A DNA stretch of 64,000 bases from Patiria miniata (lineage: Eukaryota > Echinodermata > Asteroidea > Valvatida > Asterinidae): assembly GCF_015706575.1 (NCBI RefSeq), contig NW_024037068.1, positions 558,001 to 622,000 of the forward strand. Direction: 5' to 3'. Shown piece after piece: positions 45,601-55,200 of this stretch; the stretch's first letter is position 1; the number at the start of each line of letters is the position of its first letter. A model generated the notes under the pieces. That model did not search any database. It saw only the letters and a list, made by a program, of their open reading frames with translations, and had not been told where the DNA came from. Made by a program: the position numbers and the translations under genes.

Positions 45601-48091
45601 GAATAGATGCTTTCGACGCATGACATTATTCCGTCCTGTTGGGACTAGGCCTATACGTGACGTCACCGAACAAGTGAATAAACATCGTTAATGCATGAGA
45701 ATTTTAACATCTATTGCGCGCGAAGATTAAAAAATTGTGCATGCAGCGCCTTTGGCAAAAGAAATGACATGTTCGCAAGGATATGCAAATAAATATGGCA
45801 CCTCGGTGGTAACCTCTAGGGGGCGCACCATAAAGGGTGAATCGTCAGTTACACGAATTAAATGCTGATTCTTTGAAGCAAACCTTCTGAATATATAAAT
45901 GCCATTTTCTTACATCTTTATGCACCGTGGCGCCATGTGTCATCTCCAGGAAGGGCACCCTCATCATCGTGTGCCTCTGGTTGAGTTTCTTGATGTCGCC
46001 ATCGTGCAAAATGGCTGACATGATCTCCTGCGTCCACGTGGTACCTGATCGAAAGCGGAGTTAGAGCGCGCATCATCTTTATACAACACGGCAAGAAATA
46101 CTGTACAAGTGGAACAAAAGGTAACTCAAGACAACAATTAACCAAACGATCTGGGCCGCGTCCTTATAGTAATTTTCATGTAAATACCTTCGGGTATTTC
46201 AAGACGAAAAGTCCAACCAAAAGGCAAAAGCAGTTAATGCTTTCTTGTGAGTAGCAAAGGCTGGGTACACCGTAGGAAAGTACACAAGTTAATGGGATGT
46301 GCACAATCTGAGTTGATGCATGGTTTCAAACTAAGTACATGAACTTTATGCTTCCCACAATGCTTTGCGCGATCTATAAGAATCACACGCCCCAATTCAA
46401 AAAAAGTCTGGCGGCACCCGTGCAAACACGAAAATGTGTCAACACATCAATCGTGGACCTCGATTCCTTTGTTCTTGGTTGGTTCTTCTTCTAAATACTC
46501 CACGTGGGAACACCGGGGCAAACCCCTTCTCTTAGCGATAAGTGTTACTGGGGTTTTTTACGTGCATTACATTACACAACACACGGGACCTACGGCTTTT
46601 ATGTCCCGTCCGAAGGACGAATCAATAATGGTTAAGTGCCTTGCTTAAGGGCACAAGTGTCCAGACCCGGGCTCGAACCCACGCCACTGTTGCCTCTGAA
46701 ACACCAGAGCATGAGTCAGGTGCTCTTAACCGCTAAACCATGACATTCCAACTCAGTTCTCGTTTTGAAAGAAAAATTTAAAGAAAACCACCAAGGTCAC
46801 AGAATTATCAAATACGTGCAATGAAGATCCGTAGCGTTAATTTTGTCCGTCTGTTAATAATCAATTACCCAAAAAGTGAATAATGCCCAAATAGCTTTTG
46901 TATACGATTTCCAACTATGGAATTCACAGAATCGTGGTCCCTATTCGCTCTTTTCACCCCCGCCATTGGGCATGCAGAGCCTCGACTTATCTGGCAACTT
47001 TACACAATAAAAATAGCCGGTTCAGTCGGTGATCTGAACCCCGACGCCGGAATCACTGAACCGGCTATATGTATTGTGTAAAGTTGCCAGATCGAGGCTG
47101 TGCAAGCCCATGGCGGAAGTGTGAAAAGAGCGAATTGTCCTCCATATTGGCAAATGCGTATACCTGGCCACCTCATTCACCCCTGGTTTACTAGTATTCT
47201 GGAGCATAATACCTGCTTTTGGCATGGTAACAATGAACACGTCGTCTTCCCGGATCTCGAATGTCTTCAGGTCATCCATGGTACTTTTCAAAGTATCCTC
47301 AGCGAGGGGAACTCCCTCATACTCGTAGGTCTCCAACAGACGAATATCCTCCGGTTTCAACTTTGCCATAATAGCCATCACTGGGTGATAAAATAACACA
47401 ATTTCTGTGACACGAAAGCCCTTGCAAAGCCTTTCTATTGTAAACTTTCTCGTTTTGAAAGAAAAGTTTAAAGGGCCCATCGGAAGTGAATATTTCCTAG
47501 GAACATATTTTGTGCTACATTCTAATTCTCTTAAATGTATGAAAAGGAATTGACATCCCTTTTTGCTTAAGTTTATTGAAAAGTGCAATTCTTTAAACAA
47601 CAGCTTTTACGGACAACTGAGGGCGTTGTTGCTGTGATGTCATTTCAGTAAGTTAATTTTAGGTGTTTTCTGTTCCAATTGTGAAACCCAACATTTGCTC
47701 AGGAAAAAAAACGTTACGAAAGCGAAATATCCAACATTCTGGCAACTTTTTGTGCAAACTAGTTGTAACATTGAGGTTTCTGCCTGAATTGACATCACAA
47801 TTTTGCTCATGAATATGGAAATTTGAATTAGCATAAAAACCAAAAAGGCACCAAAATACCCTTGAAAAAGGCAAAATGAAAATTGAAAATAAAGTTAATT
47901 AGGACACAAAGGTGCATATTAAGGATTGCATTACAAAAATACATTTAGGCCTAGAATTATCAAATACACGCAATGGAGATCCGTAACACTAATTTTAGTT
48001 TAACTACCACACGCACTAATTAAAACTTACTGCGCTTTTGATACATGGACTCCATAAAGCCCTGCAAATACTTTGAAAACTTTTGGCCCAT
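42609..48091 (-). CDS. Cytosolic sulfotransferase, tandem copy A
   Basis: Seven coding exons: 48031-48091, 47213-47380, 45914-46044, 45112-45352, 44426-44520, 44075-44264, 42609-42712; 990 nt, 329 residues, all phases consistent. The enzyme moves sulfate from PAPS to hydroxyl or amino groups of small molecules. Seen: 5'-phosphosulfate loop PKAGTTW (about 73-79), catalytic histidine in LIKSHLPGQLLP (His142), PAPS-binding RNPKDVVVS (Arg164, Ser172), ENMKKNPMTNPDTL, and the 3'-phosphate motif FMRKGKVGGWK. In that last motif the usual RKGxxGDWK aspartate is glycine. Its exon lengths equal those of copy B exactly. The start is the ATG of MGQKFSKYLQGFMESMYQKR, chosen because copy B conserves that exon, its length and its donor; an alternative start is the ATG at 47378. 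The exact SULT subfamily cannot be named from sequence alone. Confidence 0.93.
42997..43420 (-). mobile_element. LINE 3' fragment of a second family
   Basis: A minus-strand frame in the last intron of sulfotransferase A reads LDGCYTRMLRMALNIPWQYH, then RERRLKLAGHCVRHLELAA and ILWEPSTW, then ELRSCMLDRGFW. This is the C-terminal tail of a CR1/L2/RTE-like non-LTR element. 5'-truncated, with no clear 3' tail. It is absent from the matching intron of copy B, so it is younger than the duplication or was lost there. Confidence 0.82.
43430..43790. repeat. CGAGT/ACTCG pentamer-rich region, sulfotransferase A last intron
   Basis: Many GACTCGAGTC, GAGTCGAGTC and AAGTCGAGTC phrases, imperfectly tandem. 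A matching region lies in the same intron of copy B (52425-52580), so it predates the duplication. Confidence 0.75.
46495..46745 (-). mobile_element. tRNA-derived SINE
   Basis: Minus strand: TGGTTTAGCGGTTAAGAGCA (A-box), GGGTTCGAGCCCGGG (B-box), then GTGCCCTTAAGCAAGGCACT, CCTTCGGACGGGACATAAAAGCC and GTAGGTCCCGTGTGTTGTG. This block order is common in marine invertebrate SINEs. Intron 2 of sulfotransferase A. Confidence 0.75.
46941..47139. mobile_element. Foldback element in sulfotransferase A intron 2
   Basis: Arms of about 90 bases (CGCTCTTTTCACCCCCGCC.. and ..GTGAAAAGAGCG, with inner AGCCGGTTCAGT/ACTGAACCGGCT) surround a loop of about 28 bases. It is absent from the matching intron of copy B, which carries a different foldback nearer the donor. 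Confidence 0.72.
47465..47945 (+). repeat. TTTAAAGGGCCATG-ended repeat, copy 3
   Basis: Starts TTTAAAGGGCCCATCGG and contains CAACTGAGGGCGTTGTTGCT, GTGATGTCATTTCAGTAAG and TTGAGGTTTCTGCCTGAATT. Intron 1 of sulfotransferase A; not found in the matching intron of B. Confidence 0.6.
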
Positions 48092-48229
48092 CTCGAACGC
48101 TGGGTGGATTCTAGCTCAAGAGAGACTGGAACAAGAACGCAAGTCGATGACAAATCGATCTTCGGTATTGGTAAGTCCTGTCGAACAAAATATCAGCAAT
48201 CATTTTGTGGACGTTGTTATTTCACTTAG

Positions 48230-48610
48230 AGTTGTAACGAGTCACTGTATTTTGTGACTTGAGTCGAGTCGAGTCATTTTAAGGAAGTGACTCGATTCGA
48301 GTCAAATCATTAGGGCAAGAAGGTTGCGTCGAGCTTGAAAGTAAAGTACGCGAACATACATAAGTTCATACCGTAAGTAAGACATTTTCGCACAGTTTTG
48401 AGACTCGAGTGTTATTAGCCGCCGACTCGAGTCGAGTCTTCTGATGAGGGAGTCGAGTCTTCTGATGAGGGACTCGAGTCGAGTCATTTGCTCGAAGTGA
48501 CTCGAGTTCAGTCAAGTCATTTACCCGTTGAGACTCGAGTCGAGTTGAGTCGCCAAAAATTGTGACTCGAGTCGGACTCGAGTCGAGCCATAATTGACTG
48601 GAGCCATTAC
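48230..48610. repeat. CGAGT/ACTCG pentamer-rich region upstream of sulfotransferase A
   Basis: GACTTGAGTCGAGTCGAGTC and related phrases, about 140 bases upstream of the ATG exon; the counterpart upstream of B is at 57600-57790. Confidence 0.75.
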
Positions 48611-49133
48611 AACTCTGCTTAGAGCACAGGGGACTGGCGACAAGTCTATTGGACGAAGATCTTGTCTCCCCTTTCCCTTCAATAGTAGCTCCATATTATT
48701 GTCAATTGTATTGAAGAAACATGTTAGCACAAATCGAGTAAATAAATCATAATTCAAATTTTACAATTATTCCTTTTATAATGACGCTAAAAACATGAGG
48801 TGCAAATGGCCCCTCCCCCCCCCCAAAAAAAAATCCAAAAACATTCCATTTGACGTGCATGGCAACGGTCTCCCCCTAAATGAGAAGGGTGCATTTGTAT
48901 ACTTTTAGTTAAAATAGTGTGCCTGATTGTAGGATTTTACAGCGCTCCCCATTGAAAATATGGTGTTGCCCCCCCCCCCCCCCCCCCCCCCCCCAGTTTG
49001 AAAAGTACGTGTTCCGCCGCCCCCTGATGGATTCTTATTAACTTATTGGTTCTAGTTGGAAGTCATAATCAACCTACACTCGTAAGGACTAGTAATCTTG
49101 CATTTCTTCCCCTCAACACATTATAAAACTTAC

Positions 49134-49240
49134 CTGGTATGGTAGTTGAATCACGCAAAACAACAACCTGTGCTCCCGTCACTGTGTATTACTACTGAGT
49201 CAACTTTGCAAGCACTACTTCTGCTAGTCACCCTTTCTCA
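49134..49240 (-). other. Probable non-coding 5' exon of sulfotransferase A
   Basis: This stretch of about 100 bases, ending in a CAG|GTAAGT donor at 49134/49133, is closely matched by 58012-58110 upstream of copy B. Both copies keep the donor, a TTTTGC..GATTCAACTA-like core and a GCAAAGTTGACTC core. Conserved sequence with a good donor about 1 kb upstream of the ATG exon suggests a 5' UTR exon or promoter-proximal exon. The 5' edge is not defined. Confidence 0.4.
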
Positions 49241-49307
49241 TACTAGCCAAGGATAGCCACTCACACATGGTCACGGTGATTTCCCATGCCTGTTGAACTC
49301 GTTCACC

Positions 49308-49456
49308 TTTTGCACTACTAAGTTATGGAACGCCACATACGGGTGGGTGTGTGTTGGCGTAATGGCCTTGAAAGTCCTAACCAAATAACTTTTAACTAGT
49401 AGCATCACAGATTGGTACGTTTGGCGTTCCATACACTTAGTAGTACAAAGGTGAAT
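49308..49456. mobile_element. Foldback MITE, TTCACCTTTTGCACTACTAAG ends
   Basis: Arms GTTCACCTTTTGCACTACTA..GGAACGCC and GGCGTTCC..TAGTAGTACAAAGGTGAA enclose about 70 bases. Further partial CACCTTTGTACTACT copies follow at 49505-49600, suggesting repeated local insertion. Confidence 0.62.
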
Positions 49457-49602
49457 GAGCTTTATGATGCAACACGCATGCGCATGCCCGTTGCAAAGTT
49501 TGTCACCTTTGTACTACTCAGTAGTCACGTAGTACTAAGGTGAACCATATAGTAGTGAGCGATCTCGTTCACCTTTGAACGATTCACCTTTGTAATACTT
49601 TA

Positions 49603-50571
49603 ATGTAGGTTTTTTCGCACATTTTAAAACTTTTTTTTTCATTCAAATTCATTAACGGTGCAATTTCGTCTCGAGAAGACCGGAACCCGCAAATGATACA
49701 ATGAATTTAGTCATTGGGCATTCCAAATGATCAATGGTACATTTTCGTCATGATTTCAATGGAATTTGTCTCACCTGATTAGCATCTACATAATGTAAGG
49801 ATTGAATTCGTCTTTGTTCAATCGATTTCAAGAAATGTTCTATCAAATTCACCAGACGAATGCGCACGCCATGCACACACTTATTTGGCACGGTGTAGGC
49901 CCTTGCAAGACAAGAAATTGAAGGTTTAATAACCAATCCAAAGTTGACTGTTAGTCCAAAAGATGTGAAAATATAAATGCATTTAGCTGATAACTACATA
50001 AGTTTAGGCCTACTTATTTCTTGCATGAAATGGAAAGTATGCATTGCAATGCACAGACAACTCAATGCATTGAGTTGCCTGTGTATATATTTCATTCAGT
50101 TGTTGACGCATAAAGTTGTCAAAAGAACTAAATGAATACATGCACAAATAAGTATTGAAAAGAGATTACAATTTTGCATAATGATTATTACATGAAACCT
50201 ATGTTAAACAAGGAAAATACAAAACAGACACAAACACAATAAAGTATAAATATGTTTAAAGTAGAACAGATGAAAACGTAAAAAAAACGAAGATAGCATA
50301 CAACCATGAGACGATTTTGAATCATAACTTTATATAACATTTAATTGCAAAATGACAAAATTGCTTCATCTATCGTGCGTTCGGCAATTGCGCGCGGACG
50401 ACGAAATTGAGTTGTCTTTCACGAAAAAGTACTGGCCAAGGTATAAAATTGTTTGAACAAAGTGCGAAAATGAGCGACCAAAGACTAACATAAAGGGGTA
50501 TGCAATTGAAGTTAATTGTTTATGAATTTCAATGAAAATAAGTTTTGAAATGTGCGGAAAAACCTATAGTA
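49603..50571. mobile_element. Possible TIR element of about 970 bp between the sulfotransferase genes
   Basis: TAGGTTTTTTCGCACATTTT at 49603 is inverted at about 50550-50571 (AAATGTGCGGAAAAACCTA), with similarity continuing about 50 bases inward. There is no coding signal inside and the target duplication is unclear. Confidence 0.5.
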
Positions 50572-50572
50572 T

Positions 50573-50620
50573 ATCATAAAACTTTTCCTGGTAGTAGTTG
50601 AATCATGTAAAACAACGGGG
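50573..50620 (-). other. Third fragment of the sulfotransferase leader exon
   Basis: ATAAAACTTTTCCTGGTAG..GTTGAATCATGTAAAACAAC matches the donor end of the leader exons at 49134 and 58012, but here the splice donor is not kept. It suggests a partial extra duplication between the two genes. Confidence 0.5.
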
Positions 50621-51210
50621 TCCGACGCCTCATAAGTCCGACAAAATCTCATCCCCAACCAAATAAAGGCCCATATGTCCGACGCCTCAGAGGTCCGAAG
50701 GTATATACGATATGCCTCATGTAGGTCCGATGTCTCGTATAGGTCCGACATTTAAATTTACTTCTAATTCGGTCCAGAAGTCCTTCGATTCATAAATCCG
50801 ACGCCTCATAAGTCCGACGCCTCGTTTGTCCGACACAATGGCGGAAGTAGAACACAATTGGGGGGAGCAAAAAAAAATGTGGTCCCCCAAAAAGTGGGTC
50901 CAACTGAAAATTTCGGCGTGGGCTTCGGGGCCCGCTTAAGGGCCCCGAAAAGCTTTTGGATTTTAGATGCTCCGTGGTGCGATCTGAGGCAATTTCTGAC
51001 CACTTTTCCCAATTTTTTTCAGGAAAAGATGGTGGTGTACGCAGTGCCTGCCTTTATTGCGACGTCACTTAAAAGAAAAAAAAAATTGGGTTCGCTTTTT
51101 TTTAGGGGGGGGGGGGGTTCCACCGGATCCGCCCTTGGTCCGACAGCGAATACAAACATCGCGTTAAATGTCATAATGTTAGCGCCAACAAGTGTTAGAG
51201 TCATAAGAGA
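50620..51210. repeat. GTCCGACGCCTCATAA degenerate repeats
   Basis: Six or more copies of GTCCGA(C/T)GCCTC(A/G)TA-type phrases at 50620-50835. The tract is broken by the MITE at 50836-51137 and resumes with GTCCGACAGCG and related AT-rich sequence. Confidence 0.6.
50836..51137. mobile_element. 302-bp hAT-like MITE, GGCGGATCC family, second copy
   Basis: Starts CAATGGCGGAAG, ends GGATCCGCCCTTG, with a perfect GTCCGACA duplication at 50828-50835 and 51138-51145. The interior is a diverged reverse copy of 37755-38073. It has inserted into a tract of GTCCGACGCCTC repeats. Confidence 0.8.
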
Positions 51211-52208
51211 CACCCCCCCCCCCCCCATTTACGTCCGGGCATTAACCCTTGCGCCAAAAAACTGCGCGCTGAGACTCTTCTGACGCTGCAACACTGCAAC
51301 AACCCCAACAGCCCTACAGACAAGTGTGTATTTGCCTGCAATCGGGGACCCCCTATTGTCCCTCTTTTGTTTGTACTCAACTTCTTAAGAAGACCTCCCA
51401 TATGTTGTGTACACGAATCCAAATCGGGGATCTCTAGGGAATTGGCCGGACCCTATTGTCCTCTATTGTGCAACGTCCCCTATTGAATGCAGAAACAAAC
51501 TCAACCCAACAAACAAACAAACAAATAAACATTGTGCAAGTCATAGTGGACATTCAAATGAAACAAAAAAAAAACAATCAACATACCCCTTTAAAAACTT
51601 TGAATCATTGACAAGTATCTCAAATTTCAAAATTCAAGAAAAACTTCATTGCAAAAAAAAAAATCTCCGATAAAAAAATGACATGTATAAATCTTCAAAT
51701 ATCCAAAACTCATTTTCAAATTCTACCCTTAACTTCATTCTTCCCCATATCTATTTACAATAAATAAATAAGATTATCGCAAAATGAACAAATGTCAAAC
51801 CCTGTTGTCACCTGTTGTATTTTAGATTCATTTTAAGGCTGCACAAAATATAGATCAATTATTTTCAAAGTATATTTTGGTTTCACATAATGTTCAATAA
51901 AATGTAATAAAATAGAATATGTGTAACAATTACAGGTGACAGGTTTAAAATTTTCGTTGAATAAAATTAGGCTACAGGTTTAAAATATAAGATGTTTAAG
52001 TACACATATTGCTTGGTTTCACGCACACCTACTGAGAAAACTATTGCTGTAACGGTTAACTTCTAAGAAAAAGTGGTATTTTTTAACAAGTCCAAAAGCC
52101 TAGTTTTTAAAGTTAGCTTTTCGTGAAACCCATTCATACACATACTTCATGGGAAAATAGGCTGATTTATGAAAGCGTACAATTTCAAAGGCCACAGACA
52201 GTTTGTTA

Positions 52209-55200
52209 TTATTCGAAGGTAAGTCCGGTTCCCGCCAATTTCTCCTTGCAAAGGGCATCCATTGCCTCGCTTTGAGCGTCGGACAGCTGTGCCTTCCAAC
52301 CTCCAACTTTCCCTGATTCAAGACAAAAACAACGAATTGAAAACCAGTTATACCGGTACCTTAATTATTAACATGGAAGCTCTAAAAAAAAAAAAAAAAA
52401 ATTCGTCCCCACTTCCCGAGTTGTGACGAGTCGACTCGAGTCATTTGAAGGAAATGACTCGAGTCGAGACGAGTCATTAGGTCAAGAAGGTCGAGTCGAG
52501 ATGAGTCGAGTCACGGTGTGTGGTCGAATCTAGTCGACTCGAGTCAACTTTATGCTCAAATTCGAGTCACTGATGTTTGAACACCATCTAATATATTACA
52601 GAATGGAAGAAGGAACACAAGGTACCAAAATTACGGAGATCCAGAGACTTAAAATATAGACAGTTAATAACAATCGCGCCATTGCAGAATTGTAGGATAT
52701 AAATGGGAACCTCACAATACAAACCTCCAACATTAGTGATCCTGTGCTGAAACTGCAGTTGCAAACAGAACTATTTCCTATATAGATCGGAAGGATACAT
52801 TTTCAAAATGGCTGCAAGCTTGGGTTGCAGCACTTTTGTTTGGGTGTGTATATTTTGGACTGAGGGGCTATACAATGTATTACCTCTTCTCATGAACGAT
52901 TTTCCCTCGGGCATCTGGCCGCCATGCGCGTTCTGGAGCAGAGTGTCTGGGTTGGTCATGGGGTTCTTCTTCATGTTCTCAAAGGTGCAGTGATCAGTGA
53001 TGGCATCGATGACGTCATCCGACAGCGACTTGCCCAAGAACTCGCTGATTTTCAAAACGGTGCCACGGAGGTCCTATACGGGTTGTGACGGTAAATGTTC
53101 ATTATTCAATCGTTATGGTGTAATGAAAAAAAAGTAGCATAGTGGATTGGCAATTAGTAACGTTTAAAAAACAATTGTTACACCTCTGTCTTAAATACTG
53201 CATTTCATTGGCCTAGCCTAGAACGATCACGTGTTAGGTTATTAAAAGTGATGGCACACTCCCTGTGGGATATCACGTATACGGAGTAAGCTATGAATTT
53301 GTACGTACGGAACGTACGGTGTAAAACGCTTCTATCGTTGGTACCTATGCTAATGTGGGAGCAGTGAACTAGCGCGGACGATCAGCTGTTTCAAGCAAGC
53401 GACAGTTTTTTTAATCGAGGTCGTCTTCGATTTGGTCCCTGTCCTCGATTCACCGATATAACTGTCTGTCCTCGATTTACACCATAAACAAACTCAACAA
53501 TAAAACTGGTTGCTGACAGTGTTACGAATCTGCGTGTGCGCGTTGCTACAAGGTCAAACATCGAAAACTTGATGCTTCGAAAACCTGAGGTATACAGGCC
53601 TACACGGACAATTATATACATTGTACAACTGTATCACCGACACCACGAAGTAACACCCATCTACATACCAGTAAAAACTAGCAATCGGAGAAAACGGCAA
53701 CTAAAGTTGAACGCCTTCTAAAACAACACTTTGCGTCAAAACGACAGAGTATTTTCAATTGGGTTTCTCGTTGTGGACACTTGATGAATTGAATTTATTA
53801 AATCTGCTGTTTTTCACTCGTTTGTGTATTAAATAAACAAGAAATAAGAGAAAAAAGATAAATGTTAGTTCGTGAAACCGAAAAAGCTGTGAATTTTAAC
53901 GGTAAATTTTCGTTTTCACGAAGTAACACTCTTCAATGTATTTAACACGAGGAAAGTGCAACTTCAGGTCAGCGCGCGCGCGCTCATACAACTTGTTACA
54001 AGAAGAGTGTTACTTCGTGAAAACGTTTTTGCTCACTTATGAGCAGAGTGCGCGCCATGCATTGCAATGGAAAATGGAACTTGAGTGTTACTTCGTGAAA
54101 ACGAAAATTGTCACTTTTGCGCAAAAGTTGCCATGGATACTTAGCGTAATTATTAAAGTAAAGCTCTTGGAGCTTTGATACTTCGTGCAATGGTAGGCCT
54201 TGATGAATAATGTTTAAAAATCAAAAAAACTGAAAATCGAAAAAAATATGCTTTAACACGGTAGAGTGTTACTTCGTGGTGTCGGTGACGGTATATTTAC
54301 CAAACGCGATTGCTACTGATTCTAATGAGGACATTGTTCAGAACTATACCTTCTTTGTGTCCTCGAAGCGAAGAAATAAAATGTTGTCGTCGTTACGCCT
54401 TTCCCAGAAGTACAGGTAGTGTGCCCACCATTTGCCGTACGGCTCTTTGAGGGGATACAAAATATAGGAATTGTGCATATTTCAAAAGAGAAATAAGTTT
54501 GTTTCTGTAAAAGTGGGAACGAATTCAAAACTTCGAGCTGACATGAATATTCGTGATGCAAAGACATAATAGCGAAGTTAACATAAGTATTGGTCTGGTA
54601 CCAAGGGTCTGTGAGTGAGTCAGTCAGCGAAAGGTCAGGTGCGAAGAGGGCAATACTCATAGGTTTTCCTGGCCAATTTCCTAAAATGTTCATTCACTTC
54701 TGAAAATCGGTCATTTATTTTCTTCTGAATTTGAGAATAGCTCTGAACACAGACGTTTCATTTTCGCTACCAGAGCATTCGATTCCATTTCAGTTCGCCG
54801 TCAAGTAAGTGATTGAGCAGCACCTTTCGTTTATGTCCATTCAGTTTACAAGACGTCGTTTTTAGAGGGCGATTTCAAACATTCACCATTCTATTTCACT
54901 TTTAGTTTAATGCCTTCGGCACCAGATACAATTAGGGTTTCGTTTTAATTAACCGTCAATCAAATTAGCTGTACCTGAAATAAATTTAGAAAATGTATGC
55001 TTGCGCAGTAGATGAATGCACAGGTAATGTAATTGGCCGTCTGGCCGTCTCAAAACCGAATCCACGGACAATGAAAACGACTTTCGTTGAATTGAAATGG
55101 GATCAAAGACGTGCATTCAAATCCAGACGAAAGTGAATGACTGGTTTTCAGATTTGAATGAAAATACCAGGAAATTGGCCGGAAAAACCCATATTTGGCT

